Positions 11,101-20,500 of a DNA stretch of 64,000 bases are shown piece by piece. The stretch covers positions 124,001 through 188,000 of the forward strand of contig MEDY01000014.1 in the NCBI GenBank assembly GCA_001724265.1. Direction: 5' to 3'. Within the stretch, counting starts at the first letter, position 1. Each line of letters starts with the position of its first letter. The position numbers and the translations under genes were made by a program. A model generated the notes under the pieces. That model had not been told where the DNA came from. It did no database searches and saw only the letters and a list, made by a program, of their open reading frames with translations. This DNA comes from Rhizaria sp. SCN 62-66 (taxonomy: Eukaryota > Rhizaria, unplaced).

Positions 11101-12070
11101 CCGCCTCGCGGCGGCCAAGGGCAAGACCGCCGCCGCCGCGGCCGCCATGCTCGGCGGCGCCGACTCGGCCGCGGCGTCCTCCGCCCCCGAGAGCGCGGGC
11201 GAGGGCGCCGACGCGGACACGCCTGAGGACCTGGACAGCCGGTCCGTGTACGTCAAGAACATGTCGTTCGACACCAAGGAAGACGGCTTCCGCGCGGCGC
11301 TCGGCGCGCTGTGCCAGAAGGCCTGGGAGAAGCACTGCGCGACCCTGCACCAGCGCGGCAAGACCGTCCCGGCGACGCCGTGGGCCGTGCGCGCGGTCCG
11401 CATCGCGCACCGCACGGCGACCGCGGCCGACAAAGGCCGCACGGTCGGCGAGAAGCTCTCGCTCGGCTACGGTTTCGTCGAATTCTCCACGGGCGCCGCC
11501 GCCGCCGGTGTTGTCGCGGCTGCAACGGCGCAGCGCGGACTGGCGCTCGACGGGCACTTGCTCGAGCTGCGCGTGTCGCGCCGCGGCGAGGCCTCCGCGC
11601 CCGCGTCTGGACTGGGCGGGCGCGCGGCCGGGGACATCTCTGGCGCGCGCGCGCAGACGATCCTGCGCGAGCGCGGCGTCGTAACGGACGAGAAGCGCCG
11701 CGAACAGGAAGAGTGGTCACAACGCTCCACGAAGCTTATCGTGCGCAACGTGCCGTTCGAGGCCAACGTGGGCGAAATCCGCGAGCTGTTTGCGGCGTTC
11801 GGCCAGCTGCGCCGCTGCCGCATGCCCGAAAAGGCCGACCGGTCCTCGCACCGTGGTTTCGCCTTCGTGGACTTCGTCACTGCGCAGGAGGCCCGCAACG
11901 CGCACGCCGCGCTGCAGTCGACTCACTTGCTCGGCCGTCACCTCGTGCTCGAGTGGGCCAACCCAGACGAGACGGTCGAGGAGCTCCGCGAGAAGACGCG
12001 CAAGGCGCAGGAGACGCGCGCGCAAAACGCCACGGCTGGGTTTGTCGAGAAGATGCAGAAGCGCTTTTGA
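8144..12070 (+). CDS. MRD1: Five-RRM nucleolar rRNA-processing factor MRD1/RBM19
   Basis: Exons 8144-8404 and 8642-12070 (TGA) join in phase 0 to give 1229 residues. MRD1/RBM19 binds pre-rRNA and is needed for 18S processing in the small-subunit processome. RRM1 is at residues 5-88 (RLCLKNIP and LAFIGF are the RNP motifs) and is followed across the splice site by the family hallmark EFAQPPGAGDLARPWSRYS. Then come RRM2 at about 580-655 (LFLRRLPF/GFATAAF), RRM3 at 795-868 (ILVKNLPF), RRM4 at 951-1070 (VYVKNMSF/GYGFVEF, with a long insert) and RRM5 at 1116-1190 (LIVRNVPF/GFAFVDF). Five RRMs match the fungal MRD1 count; animal RBM19 has six. Residues 270-560 form an unusually long Asp/Ser/Lys-rich acidic linker that accounts for the extra length. 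Confidence 0.93.
8405..8641 (+). other. Spliceosomal intron of MRD1, 237 bases, phase 0
   Basis: The donor GTACGT follows CAG at 8404, and the acceptor TTTCAG ends at 8641. The segment is AT/pyrimidine-rich and has in-frame stops. Splicing restores the MRD1 family sequence without a break. Confidence 0.88.
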
Positions 12071-13097
12071 ACACAGCAACATCATCAATTTCGTCCATCA
12101 GGCTTAGTATTTCAAATGAATCACTCTTTCTCTTGCGACAACAAGCGTTTTGTTGCTGCGTTATGCGCTTAAGCTCACGATAAATGTTATGAACTGTATT
12201 TGTTGTGTCGTCGCAGGGCCATGGCTCGTGGCCACGTATTGTAGTTGCGTGACACGACGGATTGAATACTCATACGATACAAAGCATTTTTATTTCACTT
12301 AAGCTTTCAGAGATCGGATTAAAAAAGCGCTTGTTGGAATGTTACATAAATTAGCATGACATAGTGTATTGATCGCTGTACACGTAGTTGGAATGAACGT
12401 TGTTTTGTTTAAATCAGTCAACTAGATGAACGATACACGTAACGCACAAGCTGATATTACGCAAACGAGTGAGCAAACGAGACCGCGACCGCGATGTCAC
12501 GCGCGAACGAACGCACACAAGTGCGACGACCACGCGTGACAGAGCAAACACGAACGCGACTTGCATCCGCGGTTTTGAAATGTCTTTTCGTTGTAGTAAT
12601 CTAGAGTAGTCGTAAAGTTGTTGGTTTTAGAACATCAAAACGCAATGCGCCGCTAGTCGTGGCGAATGGCATTGAAGTTGAATTTAAAAAAATAAAAAAT
12701 GAAAGGTGTTGTGATTGCTTTAATTGTGAAATACCTTTGTTGTGTGTTGTCAACATTTGCTTGTGTGTACAATTTTAGGGAATACATGTGGCGAGAAAAT
12801 GAAAAGAGAAAGCAAATAAGCCAGAACAACAAACAGATGCAACAGCAACAACAAACAGCAAAAGACATCAATAGCAGCAAGCAGGAACACCTGTGACAGC
12901 ATGCGCCGTTGTGCGTGGTGTTCAGCTGTAGAAAACGTCGGCAGCGAAAACCTCAATACAAGCACAACACAGCGCGCAGGGAACTGGCAGAACACAAAAA
13001 CAATGGAAACGTGTGCTCAGTGCGAGTGTCCTTCCTGGGAAACCCCTTTAAATAGCCTCACAAGCAAAGAGAGCCTGAATGCGTCTCTTCTGCGAAC
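12071..13097. other. Convergent intergenic spacer, 1027 bp
   Basis: Lies between the 3' ends of MRD1 (plus) and the CoA-transferase gene (minus). It is mostly AT-rich, with a short CG-rich patch of CGCGA-type words at about 12470-12550. It contains only the doubtful small ORF listed at 12699. No RNA gene was recognised. Confidence 0.55.
12699..12896 (+). CDS. Possible single-pass micropeptide, 65 residues (doubtful)
   Basis: An ATG-started, TGA-ended ORF inside the spacer. Residues 3-25 form one hydrophobic segment. The rest is hydrophilic and Lys/Gln/Asn-rich (FREYMWRENEKRKQ, then a Gln run). The shape, one N-terminal membrane helix with a charged tail, recalls small mitochondrial inner-membrane assembly factors, but no family motif is present. 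Its base composition is AT-rich, unlike every confident gene here, which argues against it being coding. Confidence 0.2.
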   Translation: MKGVVIALIVKYLCCVLSTFACVYNFREYMWRENEKRKQISQNNKQMQQQQQTAKDINSSKQEHL

Positions 13098-14528
13098 TTA
13101 GTAGATGGAGCGGCCGAAGCGCTCGCGGCAGAAGGCAGCGAGGTCGTCGCGGTGGTCGGGGTGCGACACGGCAATCAGGTTGCGCGCGCGCTCCTGGAGC
13201 GACTTGCCGTTGAGCTCAGCGATACCGTACTCAGTGACAACGTAGTGGACGTGGCCACGCGTGGTGACAACGCCGGCGCCGGGGGCGAGCATCTTGGAGA
13301 TCTTGCTCTGGCCCTTGGCCGTGGTGGAGGGCATCGCGATGATGGGCTTGCCGCCCTGGGAGATGGCAGCACCGCGCATGAAGTCCATCTGGCCACCAAA
13401 GCCGGAGAAGATGCGCGTGCCGATCGAGTCGGCGCAGATCTGGCCCGTGAGGTCGACCTCGATGGCAGAGTTGAGGGCGATCATGTTGTCGTTCATGGCG
13501 ATCACAGCAGGGTTGTTGACGGTGGAGACGTCGAGCATCTGCATCTCGGGGTTGTCGTGCGCAAAGTCGAACAGCTCCTTGGAGCCGGTGAGGAAAGTCG
13601 ACACGAGGTGGTTGGCAAACACCTTCTTGCGGCGGTTGTTCACCACGCCGGACTTGATGAGCGGGAGAGCGCCGTCGCACATGAGCTCGGTGTGGATGCC
13701 GATGTCCTTGTGGCCGCCGAGCTGCGCGAGCACGGCGTTGGGAATCGAGCCGATGCCAATCTGCAGCGTCGCGCCGTCGGGGATGAGCGACGCGCAGTAC
13801 TTGCCGATCGTCGCGTCGACCTCGGTAATCGGGGGGTCCGAGGCGTAGTACACAGGGGTCTTGGCCTCGATCGCAGCGTCGATGGCCGAGATGTGCACAG
13901 CGGCGTCACCGTGCGTGCGCGGCATAGTGGGGTTGAACTGCGCGATGACGACCTTGGCCGTCTGCACGGCGGCGACGGCGCACTCGACGGAGATGCCGAG
14001 CGAGCACCAGCCGTTGGCGTCGGGGGGCGAGACGTTGATGAGCGCGATGTCGAGCGGGATGGCGCCGGAGCGGTAGAGCTTCGGAACCTCGGAGAAGAAG
14101 ACGGGGACGAACTCGGCGCGGCCAGTGGCAAGGTGGGGGCGCACGTTGGGCGAGGTGAAGCAGGACATGGAGGTGAACTTGCCGAACGGGATGTTGTCCT
14201 CGAGGTGGGGCAGGGGGCCGTTGAGGGACATGTGCCACATCTTGACCTTGTCGACGGACTCGTGCAGGTCAGCGCAGCCCTGCAAGAGGTCGGTGGGGGT
14301 CGCGGCAGCCATCTGGAGGAAGACGTTCTGGCCGGACTTGAGGTAAGGACGCAGAGCGTCGACGGCGTTGGCCTTGATCTCGCACTTCTTGTCGCCCTTA
14401 AGTCCGTGGAAGTGGGGCTGGTTGAGGGTAGAGATGCCCGCCTTGGCGGCGGAAACGGGCGCAGATGCAGCCGCCGAGACAGCCTTGCCGAGAGCGCTCG
14501 CGCGGAGAGTCTTCGAAAGAATCGACAT
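13098..14528 (-). CDS. Acetyl-CoA hydrolase/CoA-transferase family enzyme, ASCT type, mitochondrial
   Basis: 476 residues from the ATG at 14528, TAA stop. Members move CoA between acyl groups; in protists the ASCT group converts acetyl-CoA plus succinate to acetate plus succinyl-CoA inside mitochondria or hydrogenosomes. The first 35 residues are Ser/Ala/Lys-rich without acids, a presequence. The catalytic glutamate motif GIHTEL is present (Glu about residue 281). So is the CoA-binding/oxyanion motif SGFGGQMDFMRGA and the late VTEYGIAEL signature. Length fits the family. It is divergent from the mitochondrial uL11 gene. The exact substrate pair cannot be read from sequence; 4-hydroxybutyrate CoA-transferase is the main alternative. 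Confidence 0.88.
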   Translation of the reverse strand: MSILSKTLRASALGKAVSAAASAPVSAAKAGISTLNQPHFHGLKGDKKCEIKANAVDALRPYLKSGQNVFLQMAAATPTDLLQGCADLHESVDKVKMWHMSLNGPLPHLEDNIPFGKFTSMSCFTSPNVRPHLATGRAEFVPVFFSEVPKLYRSGAIPLDIALINVSPPDANGWCSLGISVECAVAAVQTAKVVIAQFNPTMPRTHGDAAVHISAIDAAIEAKTPVYYASDPPITEVDATIGKYCASLIPDGATLQIGIGSIPNAVLAQLGGHKDIGIHTELMCDGALPLIKSGVVNNRRKKVFANHLVSTFLTGSKELFDFAHDNPEMQMLDVSTVNNPAVIAMNDNMIALNSAIEVDLTGQICADSIGTRIFSGFGGQMDFMRGAAISQGGKPIIAMPSTTAKGQSKISKMLAPGAGVVTTRGHVHYVVTEYGIAELNGKSLQERARNLIAVSHPDHRDDLAAFCRERFGRSIY

Positions 14529-15286
14529 CAAACTCTAGTTCGCCAGAATGCGGGAAAAAGTGAACAGCAAGTAGGAGGGGGTAAGTGACGATGAGCTTGC
14601 AAAATGCATTTTGCTAAAAAGACGAAACTGGGCGATATAAACTGCATATATTGATAGCCTCAAATTCGGAAAATATAAAAACCAGTATCTACCGTCCAGA
14701 AAGCCAACCTCCCATTTATTTCACGCCCACGTCATGCCAGTATCTAAATAGAATGCCTGTCCCGTCGCCCATTCGACGAGGAAGCCTGCCCCCTCTATGG
14801 CTGACGTGACCAACCACCAGTCGAATCTCTGACTGCAGTCCAGTTGCGGCCAAACTTTGCCCTCGAGCTCACGGTCAACCAGCCCCGGTCACCAGTCCAA
14901 CAGCTCGGTCTTCTCACTCTCAGTCTATGAATTTTTGCTCGCATGGAGCTTAGCGGTGTATAGTTAGAGTGTATGAAATTGCAGTTTTTATAACTAAATA
15001 GAAGAGAAGCGCGGGTGTTTGATCTTTGTTTGCTGTTGCTAAACAACGGTGTTATGTGTGTTTGGTAGTCGCTCGAAAGATGTGTAGGTTGCCCTGTCCG
15101 ATCGACTTTATGCTGACTGCTGCTGCCCTTGTCGCCCTTGCTTTCCCTGTGCAGACCTCGCGGTTTCGCGTTTTGCTTTCTCGTAGGTCTGTGCATTTTC
15201 TGCCCCGTCCTGTGAGTTTCCGCCCTCTTCGTTCCCCGCCTCCGCCCCGTCCCGCCCCGTTCCGTCGTCACTAACCACAGCACACC
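14529..15286. promoter_or_regulatory. Divergent intergenic region, CoA-transferase / uL11m
   Basis: 758 bp carrying both promoters. Close to the uL11m ATG there is CTAACCACAG (15271-15280) after a long pyrimidine tract, which looks like a branch point plus acceptor. A GTAGGT at about 15184 could be the matching donor of a 97-base 5' UTR intron. The rest is AT-rich without recognisable genes. Confidence 0.5.
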
Positions 15287-15823
15287 ATGAGCAAGGCCAC
15301 CGCCGCCGTCGCCCGCACTGTGCGTCTCATCGTTCCCGCCGCCAAGGCCAAGCCGTCCCCCGCGATCGGTCAGGCCCTCGGTCAGCTCGGTGTGAACATG
15401 ATGATGTTCTGCAAAGACTTCAACGCCAAGACGACCCACTACAAGGACGATATTCCTCTCCGTGTGTCATTTACGGCCTACCCCGATAAGACCTTCTCTT
15501 TCACCCCGCTTGGTCCCTTCTCCTCCTGGCTCGTCAAGCAGGCCGCCGGCGTCGGGCTCGGCGCCGCGCAGACCGGCAAGGAGCGCGTCGGCACCATCCA
15601 CGTCAAGCAGCTCTTCGAGATTGCCCGCGTGAAGCAGTCTGTTGAGCCCGGTCTCAAGGCCATCCCGCTCGAGTCGCTCTGCCGCTCGCTCGCCGCCACG
15701 TGCCGCTCCATGGGCATCGCCATCGACGCCCGTCCCCGCGATGTCCCCGCCGGCACCAAACGTTCCCCCGCGCCCGCCATGGCCGTTGTCACTAAGGACA
15801 AGAAGAAGGGTGGCAAGAAGTGA
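15287..15823 (+). CDS. MRPL11: Mitochondrial large-subunit ribosomal protein uL11m
   Basis: 178 residues, TGA stop. L11 binds the GTPase-associated region of large-subunit rRNA and supports translation-factor function. The family opening is clear: VRLIVPAAKAKPSPAIGQALGQLGVN, in which the first part is the conserved beta strand and the second the Pro-rich helix-start motif. FNAKT follows, and the C-terminal RNA-binding domain shows GTIHVKQLFEIA and a late RSMGI. A bacterial-type sequence with a short nuclear-style lead and Lys-rich tail (KDKKKGGKK) fits a mitochondrial rather than a cytosolic L12/uL11 protein. There is no long cleavable presequence. Confidence 0.9.
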   Translation: MSKATAAVARTVRLIVPAAKAKPSPAIGQALGQLGVNMMMFCKDFNAKTTHYKDDIPLRVSFTAYPDKTFSFTPLGPFSSWLVKQAAGVGLGAAQTGKERVGTIHVKQLFEIARVKQSVEPGLKAIPLESLCRSLAATCRSMGIAIDARPRDVPAGTKRSPAPAMAVVTKDKKKGGKK

Positions 15824-16438
15824 GCAACTTCACGTGCTGGTGTGCTTCCTTCGCTATTTTATCCTTACAAAACAAAGGCCAAGTATGTTCTTGCGCCTCG
15901 CAATACAAAATATTTGTTCGCTCATATCCCCCAATGCCACTATTTTTTTCCCTGCCCCACATATCACCCGCCAAATCCGTCCGTTACTGTTCTCGTCCTG
16001 TCTTCACTGTACCCAGCTGCGGTCTGGACCCAGTCGGTCGGTCAGTCGGTCGGTGTCGAGAGCACGCGGCTTGAGTTTGGGCCACCCAGACTTGGGTCGC
16101 GAGGTGCACCGTGCAGGTCGATTATCTCGCCCGGGGCGCTGTGTGATTAGTTCTATTTTTATTTTACACGTTGTGTGCTGGGTTTTCTATTTGAAATTTA
16201 GTCTTGCTTTGCTCCCGTTGGATTTCATGGCTTCTATTTAGACCTACCGTGTGCGTTGATCGTCGATGCCAGTTGTCCCCTGCAGCCCTGTTCACCTTTC
16301 CCCCTCCGACCTCGCCCCGCCTCTGCAGCTTTCCCGTCGCGCCTCCGCCCACTCCTTGGCCTCAAGGACCCTTCTGAGTCTCTCCGTAACCCACCTGCTG
16401 CCGCTGTCTGGGCTAACTCACAGCTTCCCCGCGTCGCA
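15824..16438. promoter_or_regulatory. Intergenic region upstream of the PP2A scaffold gene
   Basis: 615 bp between two plus-strand genes. The right half is rich in C and T. It ends with GGCTAACTCACAG (about 16411-16423) 15 bases before the PP2A ATG, an apparent branch site plus acceptor. The left half is AT-rich and probably holds the uL11m 3' UTR. A GGTCGGTCAGTCGGTCGG cluster lies near 16036. No gene is seen. Confidence 0.5.
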
Positions 16439-18736
16439 ATGAGTACGTTTCTTCTCTCTCAATCTGAATCTTGTGTCGTGTTGCCCTTCCTCGCATCGCA
16501 CCTGGTGCCATCTTTTCTCGTCTAGGCGCGATGCCTGCCCCATATCTACGTTTTCCAGCTTGTGGTGTTTCCTCTCCTTTTGAAATATTTTCTTTCCAAC
16601 CGCCTCTCACCTCCACATTCCCGTCCTATATTCCCGCCCTCCCTCCTCGTTTTTGTTGCTCCCGCTCTGCCTCGCCCTCGCACGCGCGCCCTCTGCCCCT
16701 GCTGTCTCCCGCTCTCACATCGCCCCTGCTTTCACTCCCGCGCAGGCACGACGTTCGACGTTGACCCCGTCGCCCTCTTCCTGGAAGAGTACAAAGAGCC
16801 TGGGATCGACCATGGAGCGATGATCGCCCTCGTCAACCGCCTGACGGCCGTGGCCGCCGCTGTGGGCCCCAAGCGCGTCGTCACCGAGCTCATCCCTCTC
16901 GTTGCACAGCCCTCGTTCTACCAAGTCGAGAACGACGAGGTTCTCTCGGCGATCGGCCGTCAGCTGCTCGCTCTCTTCGACATCGCCGGTGGCCCCGCCA
17001 CCGCGGCCGACACGCTCCCGCCGCTCATGCCCGTCTTTGAGTCGCTGCTGGCCGAGGAAGAGGTCATCGTGCGCCAGTCGGCCGTCACGTGCCTCACCGC
17101 CATCGTCGCCACGCTGTCCCCAGACGACGTCGCCAATCTCGTCCTCCCTACCTTCAAGCGTGTCGTCCTCAACGACTGGTTCGCGGCCCGCGTCTCTGGC
17201 GCGTCCGTCGCCCCCGCGCTGCTCGCCGCGCTGCCTGAGTCGCAGCTGGCTACCATCCGCGGCGTCTTTGCCTCGCTCATGGCGGACGAGACGCCCATGG
17301 TGCGCCGCGCCGCCGCGCTCGCGCTTCCCGCCTGGACCCACGCACTCGCGCAGGCCACGGCGCGCATGCCGCCCCAGGCGCGCTTCTCCCACATCCGCGC
17401 CGACATCTACCCGTTCGTGCGCGCGCTCTCGGTCGAGGACCACGACTCGCTGCGCGTCCTCGCGCCGCCCGCGCTCGCCGCGCTCATCGCGCGCATGCGC
17501 CCCGCCGACTTCCCCCCCGTCGCGCTCGCGCTCGTCGAGGGCCTCCAGGACGACTACTCGTGGCGTGTGCGCCAAGCTCTCGCGCTGTCGATGGCGCAGA
17601 TTTGCGAAGCCACCGTCACGCTTGGTATCGCGCAGAACGCGCCCGCCACGCCCGCGCCCGCCGGCGCCCCGGCTCCCGCGCCGCACGCAGACACGGGCGT
17701 GCACTTGCGCAAGATCCTCGCAGTCTACGGCAAGCTCTTCAAGGACAAGGCGGCCGACGTGCGCGCCGCCGCGGCGTCGGTCGCCGCCGACGTCGCCAAG
17801 GCCTGCGTCGGCGTGCCGTTCACGCCCGTCACCAAGCGCACCAAGCGCGACCCCGCGCTGGACCTGTCCCCGCTGCCGCTGCCTGCCCCGCTGCCCGCGG
17901 CGACCAACCCGCACTCTGGCGGCGCCGTGGAGACGATCCTGGCCGCACTGGACGAGCTCGTCACGGACGCGTCGGTGGACGTCAAGCTCGACCTGTGCTC
18001 GTCGCTGCTCGCGCTCGCCCCGCTCGTCAGCAAGGACAGCGTTATGAAGACGCTGGTGCCCGTTTTCCAGCAGCTCTGCCGCGACGACGCCGTTGAGGTG
18101 CGCAATGCTGTCATCGAAGGCCTGGAGATCATCAACGAGGTTGTCGGTCCCCAGGGGCTCACCTCGGCGCTGCTGCCTTTGTTTCTGGACCTCGCCAAGG
18201 ACACCAAATGGCGCATCCGTATGGCCGTCGTCGGCAAGCTGGGTTTCCTGGCCCGCATCCTCGGCGTCAAGGTGTTCGAGAAGCGTGTACACGCCATCCT
18301 GCTGCTGGCGCTGTCTGACCACGTGCACTCGATTCGCCAGCGCACGTGCGAGCAATTGGGCTCCGTCACGCAGCACCTCGGCATTAAGTGGGTCGTTGAG
18401 CGTCTGCTGCCGCCCGCGCTCGCGCTGTACGACAAGACGCAAAACTACCTGCACCGCATGACGTCGCTGCTCTTTGTGCTCAACACCGTCGCCGCGGCCG
18501 ACAACGCGTGCCCCGCCGATGTGATCGAGCGCCACATGCTCCAGGTCGTGCTCGCGGGCGCCACCGACGACGTCGCCAACGTGCGGGTTGCCGCTGCGCG
18601 CTGCTGCATTGAGATGGCGCCTCGGCTCGATGCCAAGCTCGTGCAGGCCAAGATCAAGCCGCTGATGGCCAAGAACGCCAACGATGCGGACCGGGACGTG
18701 GCGTACTTCTCCGGCCTTGCTCTCAAGCTCTGCTAA
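16439..18736 (+). CDS. PPP2R1: PP2A scaffold subunit A (HEAT-repeat)
   Basis: Exon 1 codes only ATGA (16439-16442). A 303-base intron follows, then exon 2 runs from 16746 to 18736 (TAA), giving 664 residues starting M-S-T-T-F-D-V-D. The A subunit is the curved HEAT-repeat scaffold that holds the catalytic and regulatory subunits of protein phosphatase 2A. The HEAT signatures are clear: KRVVTELIPLV, DETPMVRRAAAL, EDHDSLRVLAP, DDYSWRVRQAL, DDAVEVRNAVIEGL, DTKWRIRMAVVGKL, DHVHSIRQRTCEQL. The usual length is about 590; the surplus is two Ala/Pro-rich loops at about residues 303-325 and 360-395. Without the 4-base exon the protein would have no ATG, because the frame upstream of 16746 is intron. 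Confidence 0.93.
16443..16745 (+). other. Spliceosomal intron four bases after the start codon's first base
   Basis: The donor GTACGT is at 16443-16448 and the acceptor GCGCAG ends at 16745. The interior is a T/C-rich sequence of 303 bases. The intron splits codon 2 after its first base (A|GC, phase 1). Confidence 0.85.
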
Positions 18737-19852
18737 ATAACAAAGCTGAAGAAAGCAAACAACAAACAAAACTCAAGCTTCACTCGTAAAACGTGTCAAC
18801 GAACTTGGACAGACCGTGGCGTGCTACCACTACCACTAGGATCGCGCTCGCTGTGGTGGGTGAGTTTCAACGCTGAGGCTTGTGTTGAGTTGAGGTGTAA
18901 AGCTGGCTGGAGGATGCTGAGTTCTGTTCAAAGTGAAAAGTGAATATGAAAATGAACTGATGTTGTGTTTGTGAGTGGTAAAAAATGAGTGCAGTCTGTG
19001 ATCCTAGACGGACAGGTACTTTATAGATATAAGACAGAAGAGTAGTATAATGTAGTAATTTGAAGTAGTATAAGTATCGCCTGTTTCATCTATAGTTTGT
19101 AAAAAAAAAAAAAAAATGTTTTTTAACATATTTTTGTCTGTGTTCGTTGTTTGCGTTTGACGACGAGTAGAGTTGAATTGGAGTCGTGTATTTCGCAGTT
19201 AACGAGCGAGCGTGCAACTGACGACACTGTGGCATTGCGAGGTGCACATTAGCTGTTCTACTTGAGAGCTCATGTGCTGTTTTCGCTGCTCCGTGTGTGC
19301 GTCAAAGCAATGCAAAGCGGTCGCGAGGCGGGGGGCTGAAGAGGCCCGGTCGCTGTCGCAAGCTCGCACAAGCGAGAGTGAGAGCAAGAACAGGAACGAA
19401 AGCAATCAGCGCTGATCTTGCTCTGGTGTTGTTGTCGTCTCTCTCCCTCTCCGTCTCTGGTTTTGACTTGAGTCGTGTCTGGGTCAGCGTTGTCAAGCTG
19501 TCCTCTGTACATTGATCGATCAATTGGCATGGCTTTTCTTGGCTTTGACGTGCAAGGGCTGCAAATATTGCCATGTACGAAACATTATGAAACAAAAATA
19601 TACTAAATACAAGTATGTTTATCCACAACCCTACTGCTTTACTCTGCTTGAATTGCATAAAGCGCTCTGTCGTGGTCGTTCACAACTGCCTTCGGACCTC
19701 TCGATGTCGTCCAAGAAGTCTTATCGTAAAACATGTATATCTTGTTCAACTGATCGTCATTCCTAAAATCGTTCTTGTATGCTATTTTAGCGACACTATA
19801 AATTACAAATGTTTTATTATATTCCTCAACTTCTTCAATTCATCTCTTTAGA
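18737..19852. other. Intergenic spacer, 1116 bp
   Basis: AT-rich apart from a moderately GC patch at 19190-19520 that has short overlapping ORFs on both strands but no convincing protein. It contains a run of 16 A at 19101-19116 followed by a T-rich stretch. The right end (about 19815-19851) is a pyrimidine tract ending in TTTAG one base before the ATP11 ATG. Confidence 0.55.
19101..19116 (+). repeat. A16 homopolymer
   Basis: Sixteen consecutive A, the longest homopolymer noticed in the window, followed by TGTTTTTT. It is 365 bases past the PP2A stop. Its length may be unreliable in sequencing. Confidence 0.8.
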
Positions 19853-20500
19853 ATGCTTTCCAAGCTCGCAAAGCTTCGCACTTGCGCTTCTCTCGTGATG
19901 CGTTCTGCGGCGCGCCTCTCCGCCGCGTCCGCGCTTCCTTCCCGCGCGATGAGCTCCAACGGTTTTTCTTACCCTGCGCCGCGCACGCTGGAGGCGCTGG
20001 TGAACCTGGACAAGTTCTCCAGCGAGCCCGCTGAGACGATTGAGCAGATCTGGGTGGAGCACCACGCCGCGATGCCCACTGCCATGGCTTCCGCTGTGCC
20101 CGCTGCGGACTACGCGCGTATCGCGCAGCGCGCGGCGTCGACGCCCTTTTTCACGCTGCCCGTGCAGCGCGACTCCGGCCACTTCATGCTGCTGGCGCAG
20201 TTCCAGGACCGTTCGTGGCTGCTGACGTACCTCGAAGACTACCGTCGCGACCCCGCGTCGGCGCTGCCGTACCTCACCGTCACGGCCTACCCTGAGCTGG
20301 CGCTCACCAAGGGCCTCGTGCTGCTGCGCAGCGACATCTGCGCACCCGCGACCATCACCAAGGCTGACGCCGCGCGCGCGCTGCGGCAGCTGACGACGCT
20401 ATACGGTGACGACTTGCTCTATAAGCACGTGTTTGACTTCAACGAGAACGCCGGGAAGTTCGACCTTGACGCTGCTATGAAGGCTGTCAACGAGATCTGA
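19853..20500 (+). CDS. ATPAF1: F1-ATPase assembly factor ATP11/ATPAF1, mitochondrial
   Basis: 215 residues, TGA stop. ATP11 is a matrix chaperone that binds free F1 beta subunits and prevents their aggregation before alpha-beta hexamer assembly. The first 38 residues are basic and Ser/Ala-rich (MLSKLAKLRTCASL and so on), a presequence. Family motifs follow: PRTLEALVNLDKF, the IEQIWVEHHA helix, FTLPVQRDSGHFMLLAQFQDRSWLLTYLEDY and LTVTAYPELALTKGLVLLRSDI. It is compact compared with animal ATPAF1 (about 300). The start is the only ATG that supplies a targeting sequence. Confidence 0.92.
   Translation: MLSKLAKLRTCASLVMRSAARLSAASALPSRAMSSNGFSYPAPRTLEALVNLDKFSSEPAETIEQIWVEHHAAMPTAMASAVPAADYARIAQRAASTPFFTLPVQRDSGHFMLLAQFQDRSWLLTYLEDYRRDPASALPYLTVTAYPELALTKGLVLLRSDICAPATITKADAARALRQLTTLYGDDLLYKHVFDFNENAGKFDLDAAMKAVNEI

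Noticed and set aside
10148-11557. Minus-strand ORF of 469 residues opposite MRD1
   Set aside because: Lies over three RRMs of MRD1; Arg/Gly-rich shadow.
13152-14588. Plus-strand ORF of 478 residues opposite the CoA-transferase gene
   Set aside because: Shadow rich in Asp/His/Gly/Val; the minus strand has the catalytic motif and presequence.
14795-15439. Minus-strand ORF of 214 residues between the CoA-transferase gene and uL11m
   Set aside because: Low-complexity, overlaps the uL11m start and the shared promoter region.
16715-18769. Minus-strand ORF of 684 residues opposite PP2A subunit A
   Set aside because: Shadow produced by high GC at third positions; composition is not protein-like.
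19190-19660. Small ORFs on both strands before ATP11
   Set aside because: Mixed composition, no motif and no start context; probably leader or spacer.
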